Below, piece by piece: positions 26,924 through 35,950 of a stretch of DNA of 64,000 nt (positions are counted from its first letter, which is position 1; every line of letters begins with the position of its first letter). The DNA is from Streptomyces lavendofoliae (GTDB taxonomy: Bacteria > Actinomycetota > Actinomycetes > Streptomycetales > Streptomycetaceae). The stretch is from the NCBI RefSeq assembly GCF_014649735.1, contig NZ_BMTP01000005.1, forward strand, positions 310,001 through 374,000, in the 5' to 3' direction. The notes beneath the pieces are model-generated. The model had not been told where the DNA came from, did no database searches, and saw only the letters and a program-made list of their open reading frames with translations. The translations under genes and the position numbers were made by a program.

Positions 26924-27646
26924 ATGAATTCACGTCAGCGTCGCGGTGTCATTCTCCTCCTCCTCTCCCTCCTGTGCGCCCTCGGCGCGTTCGCCGGCGT
27001 GGTCACGGTGATCAGCGACGTGAATTCCAAGGTCGGCCCGGAAGTCGACGCGTATGAACTCAAGGCCGACGTGGCGGCCTACACGGCGCTCCAGCCCGGC
27101 CAGTTCCGCAGGATAACGATGCCCGAGCGCTGGCTCTCCGGGAACGCCGTCACCGACCTCTCCGTCGTCACGGGCAAGATCGCCGTCACCGACCTGAAGA
27201 AGGGCTCCCTGCTCCAGGAGGACATGATCGCCAGGCGGCCGGCGCTGGAGAGCGGCCAGCAGGAGATCGCCATCATGATCGACGCCGCCACCGGTGTCGC
27301 CGGGAAGATCACGGCCGGTTCGCTGGTGAACATCTTCGCCACCTTCGACGACGACAACCGGGAGAAGGGCGCCGTCGCCGAGTCCCGCATCATCGTCGCC
27401 AACGCCCGCGTGCTGGACGTCGGCAAGCTCACCCCGCTCGACGGCAAGCGCGACGACAACCGGGGCATCGGCGTGCGGGAGGCCGTGCCGATCACCTTCG
27501 CGCTCAGCACCACCGACGCCCAGCGCGTGGCCTACGCCGAGTCGTTCGCCGAGCACGTGCGCCTGGCACTGCTGCCCAGGAACAGCCCCACCGTCCTCCG
27601 GCCCGGCGAGGGCAGCTACACGCTCGACGAAGACAGGAACAAGTGA
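26924..27646 (+). CDS. cpaB: Flp pilus assembly protein CpaB/RcpC
   Basis: Protein of 240 aa. One N-terminal membrane anchor (about 9-30) precedes an SAF-type domain and the RcpC/CpaB region (GQFRRITMPERWLS, AVTDLKKGSLLQEDMI). In diderm Tad systems CpaB works in the envelope with the secretin; streptomycetes have no outer membrane, so here it presumably acts in the cell wall zone. It is followed after 7 bp by cpaE. Confidence 0.85.
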   Translation: MNSRQRRGVILLLLSLLCALGAFAGVVTVISDVNSKVGPEVDAYELKADVAAYTALQPGQFRRITMPERWLSGNAVTDLSVVTGKIAVTDLKKGSLLQEDMIARRPALESGQQEIAIMIDAATGVAGKITAGSLVNIFATFDDDNREKGAVAESRIIVANARVLDVGKLTPLDGKRDDNRGIGVREAVPITFALSTTDAQRVAYAESFAEHVRLALLPRNSPTVLRPGEGSYTLDEDRNK

Positions 27647-27653
27647 GGGCCGG

Positions 27654-28901
27654 ATGACCACACGCATCCTCCCGGCCGTCGGCGACGCCGACGCCGCCCG
27701 CTCCATCACCACCCTCCTCGACCAGCTCCCGGACGCCGACCCGGCCGCCCCCGTCGGCGACTCCACCTCCCTGATCGACACCCTCGCCCGCCTCGCCGCC
27801 GAATCCCTGGACGAACTGCCCGAGGTGGTGCTGGTCCACGAGCGCATCGGACCCGTCCCGGCCCTCGAACTCATCCGGGAGGTGGCCCTCCGCTTCCCCG
27901 CCGTCGGGGTCGTCCTCGTCGCCGCGGACACCGGTCCCGGCCTCTACTCGGCCGCGATGGACTCCGGCGCCCGCGGCCTGGTCGGCACGCCCCTGTCGTA
28001 CGAGGAGCTCGCCCAGCGCGTCCAGTCCGCCGCCGCCTGGTCCGCGGGGGTACGGCGCCACCTCGGACAGGGCGGTGACGTCTTCACCGGGCCGGGCGGC
28101 CGGGTCGTGGCCGTCACCGGCGCCAAGGGCGGGGTCGGCACCACGGTCACCGCGGTACAGCTCGCCCTGGCCGCCCGGGCCTCCGGGCTGAGCGTCGCGC
28201 TCGCGGACCTGGACCTCCAGTCCGGGGACGTCGCCTCCTACCTGGACGTGCAGTTCCGGCGGTCCGTCGTGGACCTCGCCGCCATCCAGGACATATCGCC
28301 CCGGGTGCTCCAGGACGCCCTGTACGTCCACCAGTCCGGCATCGGGCTGCTGCTGGCACCGGGGGAGGGGGAGCGGGGCGAGGACGTCACCGACCGGTCG
28401 GTGCGCCAGATCGTCAGCGCGCTGCGCAACCGCTACGAGGTCGTGGTCGTCGACTGCGGAACGCACCTGAACAGCGCCAACGCCGCCGCCATCGAGATGG
28501 CCGACACCACGCTGCTGCTGGTCACGCCCGACGTGGTGGCGGTGCGCGCCGCCAAGCGGATGGTCAGGCTCTGGGACCGGCTCCAGATCCGCAAGGCCGA
28601 GGAGACCGTCACGGTGGTCAACCGGCACAACCGGAACTCCGAGATCCAGCCGCCGCTCGTCGAAAAGATCACCGGCACGCGCGTCGCCAGGACCTCCGTA
28701 CCGGCCAACTTCAAGGAACTCCAGTCGGTCGTCGACGCCGGCCGCATGCAGGATTTGGAGGCCAAGTCCTCCGTCAAGCAGGCGCTGTGGGCACTCGCCG
28801 CCGAACTGGGGATCGTGAAGGCCCCGGAAGGGGAAAGCAGGCAGGGGAGGTTCCGCGGCGACCGGGGCTCGGTGGGCCTGAGGCGGGCACGCGGAAAGTG
28901 A
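27654..28901 (+). CDS. cpaE: Tad pilus localisation ATPase CpaE/TadZ
   Basis: Protein of 415 aa. Residues about 1-135 resemble a degenerate receiver-like domain. Residues about 148-390 are a MinD/ParA-type ATPase with deviant Walker A KGGVGTT (158-164), the following LADLDLQSGD and VVVDCGTHL. TadZ/CpaE proteins place the pilus machine in the cell. The C-terminal tail is basic (about 390-415). The gene lies between cpaB and the pseudopilins and is clearly of the same operon. Confidence 0.88.
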   Translation: MTTRILPAVGDADAARSITTLLDQLPDADPAAPVGDSTSLIDTLARLAAESLDELPEVVLVHERIGPVPALELIREVALRFPAVGVVLVAADTGPGLYSAAMDSGARGLVGTPLSYEELAQRVQSAAAWSAGVRRHLGQGGDVFTGPGGRVVAVTGAKGGVGTTVTAVQLALAARASGLSVALADLDLQSGDVASYLDVQFRRSVVDLAAIQDISPRVLQDALYVHQSGIGLLLAPGEGERGEDVTDRSVRQIVSALRNRYEVVVVDCGTHLNSANAAAIEMADTTLLLVTPDVVAVRAAKRMVRLWDRLQIRKAEETVTVVNRHNRNSEIQPPLVEKITGTRVARTSVPANFKELQSVVDAGRMQDLEAKSSVKQALWALAAELGIVKAPEGESRQGRFRGDRGSVGLRRARGK

Positions 28902-28930
28902 ACCGAGGGGCCGAGGGGGCGGAATGCGTC

Positions 28931-29293
28931 ATGAGACGCCGTTACGGAAGTGACCGGGGACAGGTCGCGGTCGAGTTCACCGGAATGGTCCCGGTCGTGC
29001 TCGGCACCATCGTCCTGCTCTGGCAGGCCGCCCTCGTCGGCTACGCCTGGTCGCTGGCGGGCAACGCGGCGGACGAGGCGGCCCGTGCGGGAACGGTGGG
29101 CGGGGGCGGCGCGTGCGCGGCGGCCGCCCAGGGAAGCGTGTCGGGCGCCTGGACGGTCGAGGCGGACTGCGGGGGCGGCGGTGACCTGTACACCGCCTCG
29201 GTGCGGGTGAACGTCCCCGTGCTGTTCCCCGGCTTCGACATCCCGGTGCCCGTGACGGGCACGGCGTCCGTGGCGAGGGAGGGCGACGAATGA
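28931..29293 (+). CDS. TadE-like minor pseudopilin
   Basis: Protein of 120 aa. The N-terminal GSDRGQVAVEFTGMVP is a type IVb prepilin signal: cleavage after Gly leaves QVAVEF with Glu at +5, followed by a hydrophobic helix (about 15-40) and a small extracytoplasmic domain. It is probably processed by the prepilin peptidase at 38958. ATG 28931 was chosen; GTG 28898, overlapping the cpaE stop, is an alternative. Its stop overlaps the next ATG (ATGA). Confidence 0.82.
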   Translation: MRRRYGSDRGQVAVEFTGMVPVVLGTIVLLWQAALVGYAWSLAGNAADEAARAGTVGGGGACAAAAQGSVSGAWTVEADCGGGGDLYTASVRVNVPVLFPGFDIPVPVTGTASVAREGDE

Positions 29294-29673
29294 CCGGGTA
29301 CGCGCGGCAGGTGCGCCGCCCGGCCGAGGAGGGCCAGGCGGCCGTCGAGTTCGTCGGCTGGGTGACCGTCCTGCTGATCGCCGCACTGGCGGCCGTCCAG
29401 CTCGGGTTCGTGGCCTACGCGGTGCAGCAGGCGGGTACGGCGTCGAGGGCGGCGGCGCGCGTGGCGTCGCAGGACCCGACGGCGGACGCGGCGGGTGCGG
29501 GGCAGGCCGCCACGAGCTCCTGGCTCGGCACGGACGTCGACGTCTCACCGGGCGGCGGCGAGGCGGTCACCGCCACCGCGACCGTCCCCATCCCCTCCGT
29601 CATCCCCCTCTTCAGCCTTCCGAGCGCGCAGAGGTCCACGACCATGCCCGTCACCACGCCCGCCACCGACTGA
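29290..29673 (+). CDS. TadE-like minor pseudopilin (second copy)
   Basis: Protein of 127 aa. EEGQAAVEFVGWVTVLL is again a type IVb prepilin signal with Glu at +5 after the cleavage Gly, then a hydrophobic segment and a short Thr/Ser/Pro-rich extracytoplasmic domain. It is coupled to the first tadE by a 4-bp overlap and lies 16 bp before cpaF. Two TadE-type proteins side by side are common in Tad loci, where minor pilins help start or cap the filament. Confidence 0.82.
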   Translation: MTGYARQVRRPAEEGQAAVEFVGWVTVLLIAALAAVQLGFVAYAVQQAGTASRAAARVASQDPTADAAGAGQAATSSWLGTDVDVSPGGGEAVTATATVPIPSVIPLFSLPSAQRSTTMPVTTPATD

Positions 29674-29689
29674 GGGAGACGAGAACGAC

Positions 29690-31033
29690 ATGAGCTTGCG
29701 GGCGCGCATCACCAGTCCCGAGCCGGTCGACGGCAAGGGCGAGGACAACCACCTCGTCGGCGTCTACCGGGTCAAGCTCCTGGAGGAGATCGACCTCGCG
29801 GAGATGTCCGCCCTCGCGGCCGCCGACCGCCGCGCCCGCCTGGAACGGGTGCTGGGCCACATCATCAGCCGCGAGGGCCCCGTCCTGTCCTCCACCGAGC
29901 GCTCGCAGCTCATCCGCCGCGTCGTCGACGAGGCCCTCGGGCTCGGCATCCTCGAACCGCTCCTGGAGGACGCCTCCATCAGCGAGATCATGGTCAACGG
30001 ACCCGAACAGGTCTTCGTCGAGCGGCGCGGGCGCCTCGAACAGCTCCCGATGCGGTTCTCGTCGACCGAGCAGCTGATGCAGACCATCGAGCGGATCGTC
30101 GCCACCGTCAACCGCCGCGTCGACGAGTCCAACCCGATGGTCGACGCCCGCCTCCCCTCAGGGGAGCGCGTCAACGTCATCATCCCGCCGCTGTCCCTCT
30201 CCGGCCCCATCCTCACCATCCGCCGCTTCCCGCGCGCCTTCACGCTCCAGGAGATGGTGGCCCTCGGATCGCTCGACGAGCACATGGTGATGCTGCTGGC
30301 CGGCCTGGTCCGCGCCAAGTTCAACGTGATCGTCTCCGGCGCCACCGGCACCGGGAAGACCACCCTCCTCAACGCGCTGTCCGGCCTCATCCCGGACGGC
30401 GAGCGCATCGTCACCATCGAGGACTCCGCGGAACTCCAGCTCCAGCAGTCCCACGTCATCACCCTCGAAGCGCGCCCGCCCAACGTCGAGGGCAAGGGCC
30501 GCGTCACCATCCGCGACCTCGTGCGCAACTCCCTGCGCATGCGCCCCGACCGGATCATCGTCGGCGAGGTCCGCGGCGGCGAGACGCTCGACATGCTCCA
30601 GGCGATGTCCACGGGCCACGACGGCTCCCTGGCCACCGTCCACGCCAACAGCGCGGAGGACGCCCTGATGCGCCTCCAGACCCTCGGCTCCATGTCGGAG
30701 GTGGAGGTCCCGTTCGCCGCCATCAAGGACCAGATCAACAGCGCGGTCGACGTCATCGTCCAGCTCACCCGGCACGCGGACGGCGCCCGCAAGATCACCG
30801 AGATCGCGATCGTCGACTCGCACGGCCGGGAGGAGTACCGGATCGTGACCGTCTGCCGCTTCGCCGCACAGCCGATGACCGCCGACGGCCGGATCCACGG
30901 CCACTTCGAGTACTTCCCGCTGCCGCGCCGGGTCGCCGAACGCCTCTACATGAAGGGCGAGGCCATCCCGGCGGCGTTCGGCGTGGCCCCCACCGACGAC
31001 CACCTCGCGCTCCGCCGCGCGACCACCGTCTGA
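29690..31033 (+). CDS. cpaF: Tad pilus secretion ATPase CpaF/TadA
   Basis: Protein of 447 aa, type II/IV secretion ATPase. The N-terminal domain (about 60-200) contains EIMVNGPEQVFVERRG. Walker A is GATGTGKTT (217-225), the Asp box is VTIEDSAEL, Walker B lies in IIVGEVRGGE and the His box is GHDGSLATVHAN. It powers pilus polymerisation from the cytosol. ATG 29690 follows GGGAG. It is followed after 91 bp of C-rich, low-complexity sequence by tadB. Confidence 0.93.
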   Translation: MSLRARITSPEPVDGKGEDNHLVGVYRVKLLEEIDLAEMSALAAADRRARLERVLGHIISREGPVLSSTERSQLIRRVVDEALGLGILEPLLEDASISEIMVNGPEQVFVERRGRLEQLPMRFSSTEQLMQTIERIVATVNRRVDESNPMVDARLPSGERVNVIIPPLSLSGPILTIRRFPRAFTLQEMVALGSLDEHMVMLLAGLVRAKFNVIVSGATGTGKTTLLNALSGLIPDGERIVTIEDSAELQLQQSHVITLEARPPNVEGKGRVTIRDLVRNSLRMRPDRIIVGEVRGGETLDMLQAMSTGHDGSLATVHANSAEDALMRLQTLGSMSEVEVPFAAIKDQINSAVDVIVQLTRHADGARKITEIAIVDSHGREEYRIVTVCRFAAQPMTADGRIHGHFEYFPLPRRVAERLYMKGEAIPAAFGVAPTDDHLALRRATTV

Positions 31034-31124
31034 CCGCCCCCGCCCCGCCCCGACCGCCCCGGATCCGCCCCGCTGCCCACCCCGCCCGCCCCGTTCCCGA
31101 CCGGACCCGACTGGACCCGCCACC

Positions 31125-32063
31125 ATGGACAACGTCCCCCTCCTGACGCTCGGCGTCACGCTCCTCGCCTGCGTGCTGGGCGTCGCCGGCGTGCACGTCT
31201 ACGCGTCCGGCAAGGCGCAGCGCCAGGCGCTCGTGGCCCGCATGTCCCAGACGGGCCACATCGCCCACCACGCCCGGCGCCGCCGCTTCGCCGGGGTCGA
31301 CCGGCGCCTGCGCGCGACGCGCCTCGGCCACCGCCTCGAGCGCAGGATCGCCGCCACCGGCCTGGACCTCACGCCCGGCGAGTACGCCGTGTACGCGGTG
31401 GCGGCCCTGCTCGGGGTGTACCTCACCATCGGCGCGGTCTTCGCCCCGTTCTTCGGCGTCCTCGGCGCGCTGGCCGGTCTGTGGGGCGCCGTCGCGTTCC
31501 TCAACTGGCAGCGCCAGAAGCGCACCGAGGCGTTCATCGGCCAGCTCCCCGAGCTCACCCGCGTCCTCGCCAACGCCACCCAGGCCGGCCTCGCCCTGCG
31601 TACCGCCATCGCCATGGCGGCCGAGGAGCTCGACGACCCGGCCGGCGAAGAGCTCCGCAAGGTCGCCGACCAGCTCGCCGTCGGCCACAGCCTCGACGAC
31701 GCGCTCGGCGACCTCGCCGACCGCCTGCCGTCCCGCGAACTCGTCGTCCTGGTCTCCACCCTGGTGCTGTCCAACCGGGCCGGCGGCCAGGTCGTCACCT
31801 CGCTGCGCAACCTCACCAGCACCCTGGAGGAAAGGAAGGAGACCCGCCGCGAGGTCATCACCCTGCTCTCCCAGGTCAAGGTGACCGCCTTCGCCCTGCC
31901 CCTGCTCGGGCTGGGCTTCCTGCTGATGATCAACGGCATGGCCCCCGGCGCCCTGGACAGGATGACGGGCTCGGCGGCCGGGCAGATCGGCTCGGTCCTC
32001 GCCTTCGGCCTCTACGCGGTCGGCTTCGTCCTCATCCGCCGCCTCTCCCGCATCCGGGTCTGA
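31125..32063 (+). CDS. tadB: Tad pilus inner membrane platform protein TadB
   Basis: Protein of 312 aa. An N-terminal helix (about 5-27), two central helices (about 88-125) and two C-terminal helices flank a GspF-type cytosolic domain (about 135-260, with LPELTRVLANATQAG). TadB and TadC form the membrane platform on which the ATPase acts. The 90 bp before tadC contain GCACCGAAAGCACC twice (about 32088 and 32113), with no gene. Confidence 0.88.
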   Translation: MDNVPLLTLGVTLLACVLGVAGVHVYASGKAQRQALVARMSQTGHIAHHARRRRFAGVDRRLRATRLGHRLERRIAATGLDLTPGEYAVYAVAALLGVYLTIGAVFAPFFGVLGALAGLWGAVAFLNWQRQKRTEAFIGQLPELTRVLANATQAGLALRTAIAMAAEELDDPAGEELRKVADQLAVGHSLDDALGDLADRLPSRELVVLVSTLVLSNRAGGQVVTSLRNLTSTLEERKETRREVITLLSQVKVTAFALPLLGLGFLLMINGMAPGALDRMTGSAAGQIGSVLAFGLYAVGFVLIRRLSRIRV

Positions 32064-32153
32064 CGGCACACCCGTCACGCACCGCACGCACCGAAAGCAC
32101 CACAAGAACCAGCACCGAAAGCACCGCACGCACCGCACGCGAAAGGAGGAGAC

Positions 32154-33041
32154 GTGGGCCTGTTGTACGCGGCCGTCATCGGCCTGTCCGTGTACGGCGT
32201 CTTCCACGGCGTCCGCATGTACCGGGCCGACGCCAAACTCCCCGGCGACCTCGTCCTGGCCCTGGAGGTCGGCGCCACCCGCACCACCGCCGTCGGCTCC
32301 GGCATCGACCGGCTCGGCATGCGCTGGGCCCCCGCCGTCCTCGGGCTGATGGGACCCAAGCGGGTCGACGCGCTGCGCCGCCGCCTCGACATGGCGGGCA
32401 ACCCCGGCGGCATGACCGTCGACCGGTACGCCGCCCGTCGCGCCGTCTACGGCTTCCTCGGCATCCTCGCCGCCCTCGCCATGGTGGCGCGCGGCCAGAA
32501 CGTCGTCGCCGTCGTCATCCTGCTGTACGGGCTGACCTGGACCGACGTCCTGCTGCGGCTCGCCATCCGCCGCCGCAGGGACGACATCGAGCGCACCCTG
32601 CCCGACTTCCTCGACGTCCTCGCCGTCGTCGTCTCCGCCGGCCTCGGCTTCCGCCAGGCCCTGGAGCGCGTCGCCGAGAAGTACTCCGGGCCCTGGGCCG
32701 ACGAACTGCGCATCACCCTGCGCCAGATGGACATGGGCGTCAGCCGCCGCGAAGCCTTCGACCAGCTGCGCAGGCGCAACGCCTCCGAACAGGTCTCCAT
32801 GTTCGTCACCGCCCTCCAGCAGGGCGAGGAGCTCGGCGCGCCGATCGTGGACACCCTGATCCAGATCGCCAACGACATGCGGCGCACGGACGCGCAGAAC
32901 GCCCGCCGTACCGCCGCCAGGGCCGTGCCGAAGACCACGCTCGTCGTGACGATGGTGATGCTGCCCGCCACCATGATCCTGATCGCCCTGAGCTTCTACT
33001 ACGGCTCCGGTGTCGACTTCACGGACATCATCGGCGGGTAG
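32154..33041 (+). CDS. tadC: Tad pilus inner membrane platform protein TadC
   Basis: Protein of 295 aa with the same GspF-type layout as TadB: an N-terminal helix, a central pair, a cytosolic domain (LPDFLDVLAVVVSAGLGFR) and a C-terminal helix (LVVTMVMLPATMILIALSF). The GTG start is fixed by the strong AAAGGAGG site just upstream. It is followed after 6 bp by the histidine kinase gene. Confidence 0.88.
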   Translation: MGLLYAAVIGLSVYGVFHGVRMYRADAKLPGDLVLALEVGATRTTAVGSGIDRLGMRWAPAVLGLMGPKRVDALRRRLDMAGNPGGMTVDRYAARRAVYGFLGILAALAMVARGQNVVAVVILLYGLTWTDVLLRLAIRRRRDDIERTLPDFLDVLAVVVSAGLGFRQALERVAEKYSGPWADELRITLRQMDMGVSRREAFDQLRRRNASEQVSMFVTALQQGEELGAPIVDTLIQIANDMRRTDAQNARRTAARAVPKTTLVVTMVMLPATMILIALSFYYGSGVDFTDIIGG

Positions 33042-33047
33042 GGACCG

Positions 33048-34325
33048 GTGGTGGACGCGATGCACCTGAGGAAACCGGAGCCGCCCTCCCTCCCCCTCCA
33101 GATCAACGCCCTCCAGGCGCTGTGCCGCCAGGTCTTCGGCTTCCGGCTGGCGATGATCGTCCTCGCGTCCCCGTTCGCCCTCGACGGCGCCGCGCCGGGC
33201 CTCGGCACCTGGCTGGTCGGCGCCGCCGTCGTGATCACCTTCATGGTGTCGTACGTCGTGCTGCGCGACTGGGAGCGCTTCGGCCGCGTCCTGCTGCGCC
33301 ACCCGGCCGTGCTCACGGGCGACATGCTGTTCGGCGCGCTGCTGCTGGCGACCGCGTCACCGGAGTCGACCCTCGCGTACGTCACCATCTGCACACCGCT
33401 GCTCGCCGGCCTGCTGTACGGCTGGCGCGGCGCGGCGTTCTTCGCCGTGCTCCAGTCGCTGCTGCTCCTGCTGTCGTACGGCGTCAGCCGGGAGGTGGCG
33501 GTGGAACCGTCCTCCCTCCTCTTCCCCGGCCTGTGCGTGATCGCCGGGGCGGTCGGCTCGACCCTGCGCAACCTCATCCTCGACTTCGGCGCCGCGAGCC
33601 AGGCCCTCACCGAGGCGCGCGCCCGGCTGGCCGTCACCGGCGCGGTGGAGGCCGAGCGGGCGCGCCTGGCCCGGGAGATGCACGACTCGGTCGCCAAGAC
33701 CCTGTACGGCCTGGCCCTCGCCGCCGACGGGCTGGCGTCCACCGCCGAGCGTGACGACCCCGCCTCGGTGCGCCGCCAGGCCGAACTCGTCGCCCGGTCC
33801 GCCCGCCGCGCCGCCGCGGAGTCCCGCGAGCTGCTGGCCGACCTGCGGCGCGAGTCGGGCCTGGACGGCGGGGTGGACGTCGCCGCCGAGCTGGCCGCCC
33901 GCACCGCCGACTTCGGCCGGCGCCACGGCGTCCGCGCCGAGTACCGCGCCCTGGGCGCCACCCCGCCCCGTGTCCCGCACGTGGTGGCCCGCCAGCTCCT
34001 CGCCATCGCCTCGGAGGCGACGGAGAACGCCCACCGGCACGGCGGGCCCACGTGCATCGACGTCTCGTGCGGCGTGACCGGCGACGTACTGACCCTCAGC
34101 GTCTACGACGACGGGCGCGGCCTGCCCGCCGGTACGACGCTCGACGACCTGAGACGGGAAGGCCACTTCGGCCTGGTCGGCATGGTCGAGCGCGCCGCCT
34201 CCATAGGGGCGCGCATCCGCATCGGCCGGGGCCGGGCCACCACGGGCACGGAGGTCCGGCTGGAACTGCCGGTCCGCGCACTGGAAACGGAGGGCGCACC
34301 ACCATGCACGAGCACCTGCGAGTGA
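33048..34325 (+). CDS. NarL-type sensor histidine kinase of the Tad locus
   Basis: Protein of 425 aa. About four to five membrane helices (33-175) form the sensor, followed by a HisKA_3 dimerisation domain with the phosphoacceptor His212 (LAREMHDSVAKTLYGL) and an HATPase domain (ASEATENAHRHG, VYDDGRGL, FGLVGMVERA). It has no large extracytoplasmic loop, so it may sense within the membrane. GTG 33048 is used; GTG 33051 and ATG 33060 are alternatives. It overlaps the response regulator by 22 bp and sits between tadC and flp. Confidence 0.9.
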   Translation: MVDAMHLRKPEPPSLPLQINALQALCRQVFGFRLAMIVLASPFALDGAAPGLGTWLVGAAVVITFMVSYVVLRDWERFGRVLLRHPAVLTGDMLFGALLLATASPESTLAYVTICTPLLAGLLYGWRGAAFFAVLQSLLLLLSYGVSREVAVEPSSLLFPGLCVIAGAVGSTLRNLILDFGAASQALTEARARLAVTGAVEAERARLAREMHDSVAKTLYGLALAADGLASTAERDDPASVRRQAELVARSARRAAAESRELLADLRRESGLDGGVDVAAELAARTADFGRRHGVRAEYRALGATPPRVPHVVARQLLAIASEATENAHRHGGPTCIDVSCGVTGDVLTLSVYDDGRGLPAGTTLDDLRREGHFGLVGMVERAASIGARIRIGRGRATTGTEVRLELPVRALETEGAPPCTSTCE

Positions 34326-35017
34326 TCGTCGCCGACGACAACCCCGTCGTCCGGGCGGGCCTGACCGCGCTGCTGTCCGGCCGAGAGGACATCGACGTCG
34401 CCGCGCAGGCGGCCGACGGCCGGGAGGCCTACGAGGCCGCCGTGCGCCACCACCCGGACGTCATCCTCCTCGACGTCCGCATGCCCGGCGTCGACGGCAT
34501 CACCGCCCTGCCCCACCTGGCCCGGCTCGCCCCGGTCCTGATGACCACGTACAGCCGCGAGACCCGCATCGTCCACGAGGCCCTGGGCCTGGGCGCGTGC
34601 GGCTACCTGGTGCACGGAGAGTTCACCGCCGACCAACTCGTCGACGCGGTCCGCGACGCCAAGCGGGGCCACGCCCACTTCACCCACACGGCCTCGAACG
34701 CCCTGCTGGCGGCGATCCGCAGCAACTATGCTGCTGCAACGGCCGGGGCCTCGCCAGCTCCCCGCCAGCCGGGCGAAGTTGCCGAAAAGCCTTCGCACCC
34801 GCAAGCGAATATGGCACATTCGTTACTGAGCCAACGAGAGGTGGAGGTGATGGACCTGATCGCGTCGGGCATGACCAATCAGCAGATCGCCGCCACGTGC
34901 TTCATCAGCCAGAAGACGGTCAAGAACCACATCAACCGCATCTTCGCCAAGCTCAACGCCGAAAGCCGAGGCCAGGCCATCGCCATCTGGCACGGAGGAG
35001 GCCCCACCCATGGCTGA
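34304..35017 (+). CDS. NarL/LuxR-type response regulator with a TTA codon and atypical receiver
   Basis: Protein of 237 aa. The receiver has the acidic pair Asp11-Asp12 and phosphoacceptor Asp57 (LLDVRMPG). The conserved beta-5 lysine position reads GYLVHGEF, so His replaces Lys. A linker (about 125-170) leads to a LuxR-type HTH (LSQREVEVMDLIASG to VKNHINRIF). Leu174 is coded by TTA (34823-34825), very rare in Streptomyces and read by the bldA tRNA, so full-length protein may appear only when bldA is active. DNA around 34720-34860 is less GC-rich than its surroundings. It is the cognate partner of the overlapping kinase gene. Confidence 0.9.
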   Translation: MHEHLRVIVADDNPVVRAGLTALLSGREDIDVAAQAADGREAYEAAVRHHPDVILLDVRMPGVDGITALPHLARLAPVLMTTYSRETRIVHEALGLGACGYLVHGEFTADQLVDAVRDAKRGHAHFTHTASNALLAAIRSNYAAATAGASPAPRQPGEVAEKPSHPQANMAHSLLSQREVEVMDLIASGMTNQQIAATCFISQKTVKNHINRIFAKLNAESRGQAIAIWHGGGPTHG

Positions 35018-35118
35018 CCACCACCTCCCCGATTGGGCCCCCGCCTGGGCCCCCGGGCCCATGCCCGAACCCCGCCCCCGGCCGTACGTTCCTCCCATCG
35101 AGCCCGGAGGAGACCACC

Positions 35119-35355
35119 ATGTCGAACATCACGCTGAAGGCCGCGACCCAGGCCAGGGTGTACGTGGGTACGTGGGCCAGGACGACCACCGCGGCCCTCA
35201 AGCGCCGGGGCGACCGCGGCCAGGGAGCCGTCGAGTACGTCGGCATCATCATCCTGGTTGGTGTGATCATCGCGGCGGTGGTGGGGTCGGGCGTGGGGGA
35301 CACGATCGCAGCCGGACTGCTCGCACGCGTCACCGCGATCGTCGGCGGTGGCTGA
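35119..35355 (+). CDS. flp: Flp family type IVb pilin
   Basis: Protein of 78 aa. DRGQGAVEYVGIIILVGVII is the classic Flp signal: cleavage after Gly34 leaves QGAVEY with Glu at +5 and Tyr at +6, then one hydrophobic helix and a short tail. It is the predicted main pilus subunit. ATG 35119 follows GGAGGAG by 7 nt. About 100 bp separate it from the response regulator, room for its own promoter, which would let the pilin be made at higher levels than the machine. Confidence 0.92.
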   Translation: MSNITLKAATQARVYVGTWARTTTAALKRRGDRGQGAVEYVGIIILVGVIIAAVVGSGVGDTIAAGLLARVTAIVGGG

Positions 35356-35930
35356 CGCCGGACAGCGGTACGACGCGCGAGTCAGGGCAGGCTTCGCCTT
35401 TCTACGTCTTCGTAGTGGCGAGCCTGCTCTTTCTCGCGCTCGCGTTCTTCGCGGTGGGACAGGCCGGAGCCACCCGCAACGGTGCCCAGTCGGCGGCGGA
35501 CGCCGCCGCGTTGGCATCGGCTCGGGAGCAGAGGGACACCTTCGACCTCACCGTCGATGATCTCGGCGACCTGTTGAACGGTGATCTCGTGCCCACGCTC
35601 GACGGTTGCGGCGCCGGCAACTACTACGCCGGACAGAACGAGGCCGATGTAGTGGGCTGCGCCCCGTTGACCGACGGCCGCTGGGGCTCCACGGTGAGCG
35701 TGACGTCGCAGAAGCCGGTGGGAGACACCATTCTCCCCGGTACCGACAGCCTGACTGCCGAGGCGACAGCGACAGCCGTCGTCGTTCCCCGATGCAGTTT
35801 CGACCCCGCCGAGGACACCGATTCCCCTTCCCCGGGGTCGTTGGACTGCGAGGGTGACGTGACGGACCTGGACCCAGCGCTTCTCCCGGACATGTCCGAC
35901 CTCTTCGACGTCCGGCTCGCCGAGGACTGA
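35348..35930 (+). CDS. TadG/TadE-like pilus protein with uncertain start and possible frameshift
   Basis: The coding frame to the stop at 35930 gives a pseudopilin-like protein: ESGQASPFYVFVV, a hydrophobic helix (LLFLALAFFAVG), then NGAQSAADAAALASARE and a Cys-containing extracytoplasmic domain. No ATG or GTG lies before GQASPF in this frame within the intergenic space. A GTG at 35348, overlapping the flp stop, opens MADAGQRYDAR in another frame that runs into the gene near 35376-35379. One extra CG pair there would join the two as DARESGQASPFY. So there is either a frameshift (real or a sequence error), a rare CTG start (35352), or a late GTG start (35415) without the signal. Confidence 0.6.
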
Positions 35931-35950
35931 CCGCGAAGGAACGCAAAGGA

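Noticed and set aside
30795..33302. 835-codon open frame antisense to tadB/tadC
   Set aside because: Repetitive Glu/Asp/Gln/Gly composition with no motif; both Tad proteins on the plus strand are unmistakable.
35010..35347. In-frame ATG at 35010 as start of the TadG-like gene
   Set aside because: It would run through the whole flp gene in another frame and yields a His/Arg-rich, non-pilin-like N-terminus.
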